Assembly (NCBI GenBank): GCA_002450905.1
Contig: DKAT01000007.1
Span: 1 to 25,065 of the forward strand
DNA: 25,065 bases
Reading direction: 5' to 3'
From: Spirochaetia bacterium UBA6919
GTDB taxonomy: Bacteria > Spirochaetota > UBA6919
The translations under genes were made by a program, and so were the position numbers. The stretch's first letter is position 1, and each line of letters opens with the position of its first letter. A model generated the notes under the pieces. It had not been told where the DNA came from, searched no databases, and was given only the letters and a program-made list of their open reading frames with translations. Shown one piece after another: positions 16,828 through 24,028 of this stretch.

Positions 16828-18261
16828 ATGGATATTACACAATTGCCAATTACTGATATATCTAAGCAATTTTACGAAAAAAAAATTACTTCCAAAGAGC
16901 TTACTCAACTATTTTTAAATAAAATAAAAGATGATCAAAATCACGATAAACCTCTTAATGCAATCACAACATTAATGAATGATAAAGCTTTATCCATGGC
17001 TGACCAAGCTGATCAAAGACTTTCAAAAGGGGATAAATTGCCTCTACTAGGTATTCCAATTATTATTAAAGATAATATTAACATCAAAGGTGTACCTAGC
17101 AGTTGTGCATCAAAGATTCTTGATCAATACGTAGCTACATTCGATGCCACTGTCATATCCAAGTTAAGGGAGGCAGGTGCAGTTTTAATTGGGAAAAGTA
17201 ATATGGATGAATTTGCCATGGGGTCATCGTCTGAACACAGTTCCTTTGGTGTAGTGAGGAATCATGTTAATAGAGACTACTCTCCTGGTGGTAGTAGTGG
17301 TGGTTCCGCAACAGCAATATCCGCAAACTGGTCTCCTATAGCACTTGGATCGGATACTGGAGGTTCTATTCGGCAACCAGCATCTTTTTGCGGAATCATT
17401 GGATTAAAACCTACTTATGGAAGAGTGTCTCGTTATGGTCTAATCGCATATTCCTCCTCTTTAGATCAAATTGGAACATTTTCTAATCATATTGAAGATA
17501 CAGCATTACTTTTAGAAGTAATTAGTGGTCACGATAAGATGGACTCTACCTCAAGTTCGGTTAATGTTCCCCAATGTCTTAACAGTATGCGAAAGGAATT
17601 AAAAGGGCTTCGTGTTGGACTGCCGAAGGAATATTTATCAAATGAACTTAGTCCTATAATACATAAGCAAATTCAACAGTCAGCAGATTACTTGAAATCT
17701 CTGGGATGTGAGATCATTGAAGTTTCTCTTCCCCATACGGAATATGGTATTCCCGCTTACTATATTATTGCGACTGCAGAAGCCAGCTCAAATCTCAGCA
17801 GGTTTGATGGAATCCGTTATGGAAAAAGAATTGAAGGAGATAATCTCAATGAAGTCTTCCTCCAGTCAAGAAGTACCGGTTTTGGAAATGAGGTGAAAAG
17901 ACGCATTATCCTAGGAACATACGTGCTTTCCAGTGGATATTATGATGCTTATTACCTGAAAGCTCAGAAGGTACGTACGTTAATCAAGCAAGATTTTGTG
18001 GAAGTATTTAAAAAAGTTGATATTTTATTAACACCGACATCTCCCACAACAGCTTTTAAAATTGGTGAAAAGTTAAATGATCCTCTCCAAATGTATTTAT
18101 CGGATATCTATACCGTCAATGTAAATCTGGCTGGACTTCCTGGGATATCAATCCCTTACGGAAAGGATGATAAAGGCTTACCCATTGGAATCCAACTAAT
18201 AGCTAATTATTTCCAGGAAGAGAAACTTATCCAGACCTCATGGCATCTTCTGAACAAATAA
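16828..18261 (+). CDS. gatA: Glutamyl-tRNA(Gln)/aspartyl-tRNA(Asn) amidotransferase subunit A
   Basis: A 477-residue amidase-signature enzyme. In GatCAB it releases ammonia from glutamine for the transamidation of misacylated Glu-tRNA(Gln) or Asp-tRNA(Asn). The Ser-cis-Ser-Lys triad is visible: K81 in IIIKDNI, S156 in SPGGSSGGSA and S180 in GSDTGGSIRQPA. The CGIIGLKPTYGRVSRYGL block and the C-terminal NLAGLPGISIPYG match GatA rather than other amidases. Length is normal. ATG 16828 follows GGAGAG by four bases. A longer open frame extends up to 16468 but runs across the divergent gene and has no coding character. gatB and gatC are not in the window, so the subunits are encoded apart. Confidence 0.96.
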   Translation: MDITQLPITDISKQFYEKKITSKELTQLFLNKIKDDQNHDKPLNAITTLMNDKALSMADQADQRLSKGDKLPLLGIPIIIKDNINIKGVPSSCASKILDQYVATFDATVISKLREAGAVLIGKSNMDEFAMGSSSEHSSFGVVRNHVNRDYSPGGSSGGSATAISANWSPIALGSDTGGSIRQPASFCGIIGLKPTYGRVSRYGLIAYSSSLDQIGTFSNHIEDTALLLEVISGHDKMDSTSSSVNVPQCLNSMRKELKGLRVGLPKEYLSNELSPIIHKQIQQSADYLKSLGCEIIEVSLPHTEYGIPAYYIIATAEASSNLSRFDGIRYGKRIEGDNLNEVFLQSRSTGFGNEVKRRIILGTYVLSSGYYDAYYLKAQKVRTLIKQDFVEVFKKVDILLTPTSPTTAFKIGEKLNDPLQMYLSDIYTVNVNLAGLPGISIPYGKDDKGLPIGIQLIANYFQEEKLIQTSWHLLNK

Positions 18262-18401
18262 AGCTAATTTGAATTTTCATGAGGATATATTAAAATAAAT
18301 TAATCTTTATCACTACTCTGTTAAATCTATATTCATTGAATATTTATTGGAGATATTTAAAAACTGCTTATGAATTATATCTTTAATTCCGAAAAAGAAT
18401 T

Positions 18402-19106
18402 ATGCGACTAATTCTCTTTTTATTAATCATTTTACAATCAAATCTATTAATAGCAAAAAATAATTCTGTTGAAAAGGAGTTATATTACGATGACAGCCAG
18501 TTTATAAGCAAATACATTAAGAAACTTACTTCTATTAAGGAACTAGAAAAAATTCTCCATACATCAAATGATATTACTTTAAAAATAGCCACAATTATTC
18601 GTCTCTGTGATTTCCTAGATAATGATAGAGCATTTCAACTGGTTTTAAACTCTGTTCATCAATATAGGGTAAGTGAATTTCAGCACGATATATATTGGAA
18701 GATACGTACATCAGCAATTTATAATCTTGGTAAAAAAAGTGTTAAACTATCTGCAAACAAGAAAATACAGATCCAATCCCTTGCTATCCTTCTATTTAAA
18801 CAGGATAAAAACTTTTTCGTAATAGGTGCATCAGCTCATACAATGGTGAGAATTGCTACAAATATTAATCCAAATGCTAATGTCCATCGATTCTTTAAAA
18901 AAAGAACAATTGCAAATCTTTTTTCAGAAAGACTTCTCGAGCTCAAAGAATATGAAAATGATTTGTGTATAATATTAACAAAGGCATGTATAAGATTAAA
19001 AGACCCCCAAACATATCTTGCACTTATTGAGGTTCGAAAAAAACGTTTCCATCCAAAGGTCTTAGTCATAGTTCAGAATGCAATATATTATTTGAAAGGA
19101 CTTTAA
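18402..19106 (+). CDS. Exported helical-repeat-like protein of unknown function
   Basis: A 234-residue protein with an N-terminal signal peptide (MRLILFLLIILQSNLLIA, then KNNS). The mature part is built of amphipathic helix pairs of the HEAT/ARM kind, for example ELEKILHTSNDITLKIATII, IRTSAIYNLGKKSV and VIGASAHTMVRIATN, followed by LCIILTKACIRLKDPQTYLA. No catalytic motif is seen. It is probably a periplasmic scaffold or binding protein, with the partner unknown. It lies 140 bases after gatA on the same strand. The upstream purine stretch GAAAAAGAAT is a weak ribosome binding site. Confidence 0.65.
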   Translation: MRLILFLLIILQSNLLIAKNNSVEKELYYDDSQFISKYIKKLTSIKELEKILHTSNDITLKIATIIRLCDFLDNDRAFQLVLNSVHQYRVSEFQHDIYWKIRTSAIYNLGKKSVKLSANKKIQIQSLAILLFKQDKNFFVIGASAHTMVRIATNINPNANVHRFFKKRTIANLFSERLLELKEYENDLCIILTKACIRLKDPQTYLALIEVRKKRFHPKVLVIVQNAIYYLKGL

Positions 19107-19314
19107 TATTGTAAGTCTTAAATAAATATTTATTTATAAAATTAAAATATTCCATTGATTATTAATTGGTGCTTATCATAGATATTTTTTTTATATTTTA
19201 TCCTAATTGTCAAATCTCAATTTATTATTAATTGATATTTTTTTACATAGTCAAATTACCGAATTTTATAGATAATCAATCTATATTGAATAAATTACAA
19301 AATCGGATAGAAAA

Positions 19315-19770
19315 TTGAAACCTGTCTATATAAAATATCTTATTGAATCAATTCACGAAATATTCAATGAAAATTTTGGTGTTGTTCCTGAAAAAAACAA
19401 AATATCATTTTATACCCATGGATTATCTGCAGATGTGGCTGCATCTATTGGTTTAGTAGGTAATTTAGAAGGGAACATTATAATATTCTTAAATAAAGAA
19501 ACAGCTTTAAATATAGCTTCACAGATGTTTCAGGATGAGATCAAAGAATTAGATCCATTATCCCTTTCATCAATTACTGAATTAATCAATTTTATTGCAG
19601 GCAGAATGATAACAAAACTTTTTCAATTAAAATATGACAATGATATTACGCCACCAGAATTATTAAACAATGAAAATATCATCTTTGATGAAACCAAGAT
19701 CCTGGCATGCAGAATATTGTTTAATTCTTCTTTTGGTCAACTGGAATTTGCTCTTGCTAAAAAAAGATAG
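19315..19770 (+). CDS. CheX-like (CheC/CheX/FliY family) protein
   Basis: A 151-residue cytosolic protein. Residues 86-92 read S-I-T-E-L-I-N, matching the S-x2-E-x2-N active-site motif of CheX-type phosphatases, with E89 and N92 as the expected acid/amide pair, followed by FIAGRM. The early part has the beta-alpha topology of the family (ADVAASIGLVGNLEGNIIIF then LNKETALNIASQMF). CheX relatives dephosphorylate CheY-like receivers, so the likely partner is a response regulator; none is adjacent. The start is TTG at 19315, with GGAT upstream and no in-frame ATG nearby that would keep the first helix. Nothing was seen in the 208 bases before it. Confidence 0.82.
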   Translation: MKPVYIKYLIESIHEIFNENFGVVPEKNKISFYTHGLSADVAASIGLVGNLEGNIIIFLNKETALNIASQMFQDEIKELDPLSLSSITELINFIAGRMITKLFQLKYDNDITPPELLNNENIIFDETKILACRILFNSSFGQLEFALAKKR

Positions 19771-19817
19771 TCACATAAATTGAATTGACTTTAGTTTAAC
19801 ATTTAATTGCTTTTTTT

Positions 19818-21383
19818 TCAAAAGAAATATGATACTCCAAGAGTTCCAGATACACCATAAAATGGTTCACCAACATATTTTATTAATATAAATTTAACTG
19901 GTAAAACTATATTTAGATTTTTAATAATTTCAAAATTTAATGTCAAATCAGCTCCACCATAGAAATTTGTCACAGAATTAGATTCTTCTTTTATTGCTCC
20001 ATAAGAACTTGCACTTGATAATGTAAATGCAGGGCCTGCATCAAGCATCAAAGACATTCGAAAAAAAGAAAGTGTAAAGGGATACCATTTTACACCCAAT
20101 GAGGTGACGAATATATTTAATTTAACATCACGACGTGCAGAATCTGATACAGTTCCCATATTTATATAATGGGCATTTAATACACCAAATAACTTTCTTT
20201 TCTTAACTAGAAAATCTAATTCATATCCAAGAAATAAACTTATCATTATTGCAGGCTTTTTATAAACAGAACCAAAACTTCCCATGGGATAAAATATTCC
20301 TCCCGTGATACCAGGTTCTAGACCAAGTGGTTGAATGTATTTTTGGATGAAAATAAATTGATGATTATCATTATTTAATGCTACCCGTTCTGAAATGGGG
20401 AGTATTTTAGGTTGCTGATTTAATCTGATTTTTGCAAATTTTCCCTGTTCTTTATCTAATTTTCCCCAGAGAGCAAGATATTCAACATATTGTTTACCTC
20501 GATTCGTTACATAAGAAACCAGGTCATTAAATGAAATGTTCTCATTTTTCTTAAATTTATATTCAGCGAAAAACATTCCAATCATTGCTGTGAAATATCC
20601 ATTTCCCTTTAGTTTATCAATTTTTAACACATTTTTATGGAAGGCCCTAATGTGACTAAAAAAAGTATTACTGTATCTAATTTCTTTTGCTGATAAATGA
20701 GCTAAGCTTGCATAAATTCTAATTGAATTCTTTTTAAATTGAGCCTCTTTTTTATCTTTAAACATTTCTTTTGGACCTTCGTTTCCACCAGAGTAACAGG
20801 CATCCAGCATCAAAATTGTATCATTTGTAAATGAATTAATCAATTTCTTTAAATCGTCTGGGCTTAATTTACCACCATCCACAAATACTAATGAACCGTC
20901 TTCATCGCCGTGTCCGCTATAAGTTATGATGACGTTGCTGTCTGGATGTTGTTTTACGGTTCGGATGAATTCTAAAAAATTCCCAAGAAATTGCTCATAA
21001 GTTACGTCTCGGTTTACGAATATACGTTTTTCATCTATTTTTAAACAATTAACAAATATTTGTTTTAAAAGCTTGGCATCGTTATAGCATTGTTCTAGAG
21101 GAGCAAAATTAGATTTTTTTTGATATTTATCATTACCAATAAGGAATGCAAAAGTATCTTGAGGTTTAACACTTTTAAAAGTCTCAACTGTATTTACTTT
21201 AAAATTAAATCCTTTTTTCACTGATTCTTTGAAATTGAATTTTTTTGTCTTTCTTTTCTTGATTGCAGAGCCTCTGGAATTTAACTTTGTAATCAATGGT
21301 TTACTTATAAGAATATCAGAAGATACGAATGTCATGCAAAGAATAAGTAGGATAATTTTAACCAAAGCAACTATAAGATTCAT
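19818..21383 (-). CDS. Caspase-like peptidase fused to a probable outer-membrane beta-barrel
   Basis: A 521-residue protein. A hydrophobic N-terminus (about residues 4-20, then FVSSD) looks like a signal peptide. Residues 75-300 are a peptidase C14 (caspase-fold) domain: FAFLIGNDKY at the first strand, YSGHGDEDG with H158, and LMLDACYSGG with C196, followed by IYASLAHLSAKE, which fits the substrate loop. From about 355 to 521 the sequence turns into alternating amphipathic strands (GGIFYPMGSFGSVY, IMISLFLGYELDFLV, LFGVLNAHYINMGT, FRMSLMLDAGPAFTLS). It ends GVSGTLGVSYFF, a terminal Phe as expected for outer-membrane barrel insertion. The peptidase would therefore lie in the periplasm or on the surface, tethered to the outer membrane. 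AGG lies nine bases before the ATG. It is convergent with the CheX-like gene; 21384-21583 shows nothing. Confidence 0.82.
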   Translation of the reverse strand: MNLIVALVKIILLILCMTFVSSDILISKPLITKLNSRGSAIKKRKTKKFNFKESVKKGFNFKVNTVETFKSVKPQDTFAFLIGNDKYQKKSNFAPLEQCYNDAKLLKQIFVNCLKIDEKRIFVNRDVTYEQFLGNFLEFIRTVKQHPDSNVIITYSGHGDEDGSLVFVDGGKLSPDDLKKLINSFTNDTILMLDACYSGGNEGPKEMFKDKKEAQFKKNSIRIYASLAHLSAKEIRYSNTFFSHIRAFHKNVLKIDKLKGNGYFTAMIGMFFAEYKFKKNENISFNDLVSYVTNRGKQYVEYLALWGKLDKEQGKFAKIRLNQQPKILPISERVALNNDNHQFIFIQKYIQPLGLEPGITGGIFYPMGSFGSVYKKPAIMISLFLGYELDFLVKKRKLFGVLNAHYINMGTVSDSARRDVKLNIFVTSLGVKWYPFTLSFFRMSLMLDAGPAFTLSSASSYGAIKEESNSVTNFYGGADLTLNFEIIKNLNIVLPVKFILIKYVGEPFYGVSGTLGVSYFF

Positions 21384-21583
21384 ATTTTTAACCTATTTAA
21401 ATTTGTTGAGTTCTCATAATATTTAGTCGGATATGATCCCAAAAATATTAAGTATAGAGAAATATTTGAATAAAATATAAGTAATTAGATTATTAGGATT
21501 GATATAGCTAAGTTATTAAAGGGGTAATTGCATGTATTAATATATAATATAACGAATATAAATTATTTTTCAATTAAAAAAAA

Positions 21584-21811
21584 TCATTTTTCGTTGGTAA
21601 TTTTTTTTGATTTACGAATTACTAACCATGTAAGGAGGCCAATAATAATTAATGGTAGAATGCTAAGAAATACCACCATAAATCTATAATTTTCAGGGGC
21701 ATCTCCACACACACTACATGCCCAGCTTGTATTGGTATTGAATAGAATTCCAATAAAAAATATGAGTACAACAATTTTTGTCATCTGGTAAATATTTTTG
21801 CTCAATAACAT
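21584..21811 (-). CDS. Small exported CxxC membrane protein at the end of the oxidase cluster
   Basis: A 75-residue protein that I do not assign to a family. A signal peptide or TM segment (IVVLIFFIGILF) ends at TSWA. It is followed by CSVC (C32, C35) and a second TM (VVFLSILPLIIIGLLTWLVI) with a short basic cytoplasmic tail, so the CxxC would face the periplasm. ATG 21811 is chosen because GAGG lies six bases before it. An ATG at 21823 that overlaps the stop of the preceding subunit III gene by one base is a second option. Position at the end of the oxidase cluster hints at a role in copper or thiol handling during assembly, but that is inference from location. Confidence 0.65.
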   Translation of the reverse strand: MLLSKNIYQMTKIVVLIFFIGILFNTNTSWACSVCGDAPENYRFMVVFLSILPLIIIGLLTWLVIRKSKKITNEK

Positions 21812-21822
21812 TTTAAACCTCA

Positions 21823-22824
21823 TTATAAAATATATACTAAATAATATAAAATAGGCCATAAACTAACAACAAATAGCCAATAATTTCTAACTACAATAAG
21901 ATTTATGGGAGTAATCGCTGAAGAGCTTTTTAGGGATTTTAATATCATCCACATTAAAATAGCTAACCCGACTAGAACATGAAAGGCATGGGCGCCTATA
22001 ATTATATAAAAATATGATCCAAAATTACTTTGTGCACGAATGTATTGTTTATGAAATGTTAAACGAAATTGCTTATCACTGGATATAGCCAGGAGTTTTT
22101 CTCTGTCATCAGCTGAAAGTACGCCTCTTAAAGTTAATTCATTAGTTTTTCTATTATAATATAATTTTTTTTTATATATATTTAAAATAGCTTCTGATGG
22201 CATTTTTTCAAGTGGGATTATAATAATACTTTCATGGGAATGGCTCATGACGATTTTGAAAAGACTTTTTAAAGCTTGTTGATAAGATTTGTCTTCTGAT
22301 AAGATTAGTAAAGATTTGATAATTGTAAATATCTTTTCTGAAGGTTTTAACTTAGCACGATCAAATTGAAGTTCTTTTTTCTGAGTATTGTATAAAATAG
22401 AGGGGTGAAGATTTACACTAAATTCAACGTACTCAGGAAGGGCACCGATTTTTTCAGAAGATCCGGGACCCATCGTTAATCCAGCTTTCAGGAGGTTGTT
22501 CCATTCGTATCCTTGTATACCTACAAAAATACCCCCTAATAAGAATGTTATTCCAAGCCATTTTGCGAGATTTGTCTTTTTATTATTTATTGATTTTACA
22601 GCTAAATACATTGGAATTAGACTAAGTAGAAGAATTATTGTATTTATTGCTGTAATTTCTATTGGTAGAACAGGTAATCCGCTTGGTGGCCAAATCTTAG
22701 CTTCAAATCTTTTAACAAGATGAGCGCTTATTAAACCACCAAAAAACATTACTTCAACAGCAATTACAAGGTATATTATTAATATACCACTCGGAATACC
22801 TGATCGAGTTTTATCAAAGGACAT
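21823..22824 (-). CDS. coxC: Second cytochrome c oxidase subunit III with a 145-residue insertion
   Basis: A 333-residue inner-membrane protein of the heme-copper oxidase subunit III family. Family landmarks are VEVMFFGGLISAHLV at the start, GIFVGIQGYEWNNLLKAGL, GSYFYIIIGAHAFHVLVGLA, and RNYWLFVVSLWPILYYL at the end. Normal bacterial members run to about 200 residues. Here residues about 122-266 interrupt the outer loop between the segment ending GLTMGPGS and the one beginning SNFGSYFY. The insertion is hydrophilic, in frame, and holds two copies of the mini-domain also found in the potassium channel. It starts 15 bases after the subunit IV gene, with AGGA ten bases before ATG, so it belongs to the oxidase operon beside a normal subunit III gene. 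It may replace, or add a periplasmic docking part to, that subunit. Confidence 0.88.
   Translation of the reverse strand: MSFDKTRSGIPSGILIIYLVIAVEVMFFGGLISAHLVKRFEAKIWPPSGLPVLPIEITAINTIILLLSLIPMYLAVKSINNKKTNLAKWLGITFLLGGIFVGIQGYEWNNLLKAGLTMGPGSSEKIGALPEYVEFSVNLHPSILYNTQKKELQFDRAKLKPSEKIFTIIKSLLILSEDKSYQQALKSLFKIVMSHSHESIIIIPLEKMPSEAILNIYKKKLYYNRKTNELTLRGVLSADDREKLLAISSDKQFRLTFHKQYIRAQSNFGSYFYIIIGAHAFHVLVGLAILMWMILKSLKSSSAITPINLIVVRNYWLFVVSLWPILYYLVYIL
22033..22203 (-). other. Extracytoplasmic mini-domain, copy 3 (in second subunit III)
   Basis: Residues about 208-264 of the second subunit III. Landmarks are LYYNRKTNELTLRGVLS, LLAISSD and F-x-x-x-F-x-x-QY, in register with copy 1 of the potassium channel (13 identities in 44 gapless positions by hand count). 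It lies immediately before TM SNFGSYFY. Confidence 0.7.
22246..22407 (-). other. Extracytoplasmic mini-domain, copy 2 (in second subunit III)
   Basis: Residues about 140-193 of the second subunit III, weaker than copy 3. ILYNTQKKELQF matches LYYNRKTNELTL. After a few extra residues, LLILSEDKSYQQALKSLF matches LLINLSRD and FKSAVNKLY of the potassium channel. The Gly of L-x-L-x-G is not kept. It is read as a diverged tandem copy. Confidence 0.55.
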
Positions 22825-22839
22825 ATAGTGAATATCCTA

Positions 22840-23370
22840 TTAATGTTGAGGGTGAATTTTGTTACTAAAACTTTTTATATCAATTACTTTTTTTGTAATT
22901 TGATCCTTTTTTTTAGTTTTCAAACTCTTGATATTGTTATCTAAATTTTTGATCCATTGAATATTATCATCATAAATGATCTTGTTATCCTCTTCTGTAG
23001 AGTGGACAAGCATTTTGGTGTTTGGATCCATAGAAGAGACATCCGCTTTCACCAACCAGAAAAGTATTATCAGACACAACAACCCAGTGCCAACAACACC
23101 AAACACTAATCCGGGTTCAAACTTAAGATGCATGAAGTTTCGTATAACCAATATAGCCTTCCATGTAGAAAAGAGGAAGATTAAAATGACAGTCCACCAG
23201 ACAATATCAATTTTATGACCTATTACCAATTGTACTATATTAGGAATAAGGGTAACTACAAGAAAAAATAATAATAATAAGTAGATGTTTCTATAATTTG
23301 GATGTCCGTGATAATCTTTTTTATAAACATCTTCCGGGTTATCACTTGCTAATATACGTTTATCACTCAT
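22840..23370 (-). CDS. Cytochrome c oxidase subunit IV, prokaryotic type
   Basis: A 176-residue inner-membrane protein of the prokaryotic subunit IV (COX4_pro, CtaF-like) family. Three TM segments lie at about 29-50, 55-76 and 87-107, and the family signature STWKAILVIRNFMHLKFE is at 68-85. Family members are usually about 100 residues. Here a hydrophilic tail of some 65 residues (from about 110, SSMDPNTKMLVHSTEEDNK onward) ends in a Lys-rich stretch and IHPQH, which is unusual. AAGGAG lies five bases before the ATG, and the gene sits 14 bases after the subunit III gene, so translation is closely coupled. The subunit is thought to help assemble or stabilise the oxidase. Confidence 0.85.
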   Translation of the reverse strand: MSDKRILASDNPEDVYKKDYHGHPNYRNIYLLLLFFLVVTLIPNIVQLVIGHKIDIVWWTVILIFLFSTWKAILVIRNFMHLKFEPGLVFGVVGTGLLCLIILFWLVKADVSSMDPNTKMLVHSTEEDNKIIYDDNIQWIKNLDNNIKSLKTKKKDQITKKVIDIKSFSNKIHPQH

Positions 23371-23384
23371 AGAATCTCCTTATG

Positions 23385-23990
23385 TTATCTTGATAAATAA
23401 AATAATGGGAAAAGGAATATCCACACCAGGTCAACAAAGTGCCAATAGATTCCTGACATCTCTACACGGTGTAAGTTTTTACCGTTTCTTACATTGAACA
23501 TGACTATCAATATTGCCAGCATTCCCAATATTACGTGAGCTGCATGCATCCCAGTTAAGAAGAAATAAAACCACCAAAATGTTTTACCAGCTCCAATATC
23601 AAATGCTGCCATGTTATTTAGACCAAGTCCAGCTTGAATTTTAGGTATCCATTCAAAGGATTTGACCACTAGGAATGTTGCACCTAATAAGATTGTACCT
23701 ATCATAGATAATTTCATTTTGCCAAGTTCTTTTGTAGTCGAGTAATGGTGAGCCATGACAACAAGAAAACTACTTGTTAAAAGTACAAGGGTATTTAGAG
23801 CTCCCATTGGAGTATTTGTATTACTTGCCATTGCGTCGTAGAGAGCGGGATGGGTGAATTTATATAATAAATAACAAACCACGCCTCCACCAAAAATAAC
23901 TATTTCACCTGCAACAACCAGCCAAATAACCATCCGTCCTTTAGGAACATCTGAGAATCGTACTGATCTTGCTTCTGCTAAACTACTCAT
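23385..23990 (-). CDS. coxC: Cytochrome c oxidase subunit III, normal form
   Basis: A 201-residue inner-membrane protein with five TM segments, the common bacterial length for subunit III. Seen landmarks are VIWLVVAGEIVIFGGGVVCYLL, LNTLVLLTSSFLVVMAHHY, FLVVKSFEWIPKIQAGLG, then WWFYFFLTGMHAAHVILGML and IYWHFVDLVWIFLFPLFYL at the end. The GAHA/GMHA-HV and YWHFVD words are diagnostic. Unlike the later paralogue at 21823 it has no insertion in the outer loop. GGAGGA stands before ATG 23990 and the gene follows ctaD by 38 bases. Confidence 0.95.
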   Translation of the reverse strand: MSSLAEARSVRFSDVPKGRMVIWLVVAGEIVIFGGGVVCYLLYKFTHPALYDAMASNTNTPMGALNTLVLLTSSFLVVMAHHYSTTKELGKMKLSMIGTILLGATFLVVKSFEWIPKIQAGLGLNNMAAFDIGAGKTFWWFYFFLTGMHAAHVILGMLAILIVMFNVRNGKNLHRVEMSGIYWHFVDLVWIFLFPLFYLSR

Positions 23991-24028
23991 TATAATTTCC
24001 TCCTAATTTTTTTTTTATCATATCCAAA

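Noticed and set aside
19771..19817. Bidirectional terminator between the convergent CheX-like and caspase-like genes
   Set aside because: T runs are present but no convincing GC stem was found by eye.
19818..21383. Caspase gene as part of a known anti-phage system
   Set aside because: It has a signal peptide and beta-barrel, and no pore-forming, nuclease or sensor gene stands beside it.
22027..22461. The subunit III insertion as an intein or insertion element
   Set aside because: It is in frame with no splice-junction Cys/Ser-His-Asn pattern, no target duplication and no inverted ends, and it resembles a domain found in another protein.
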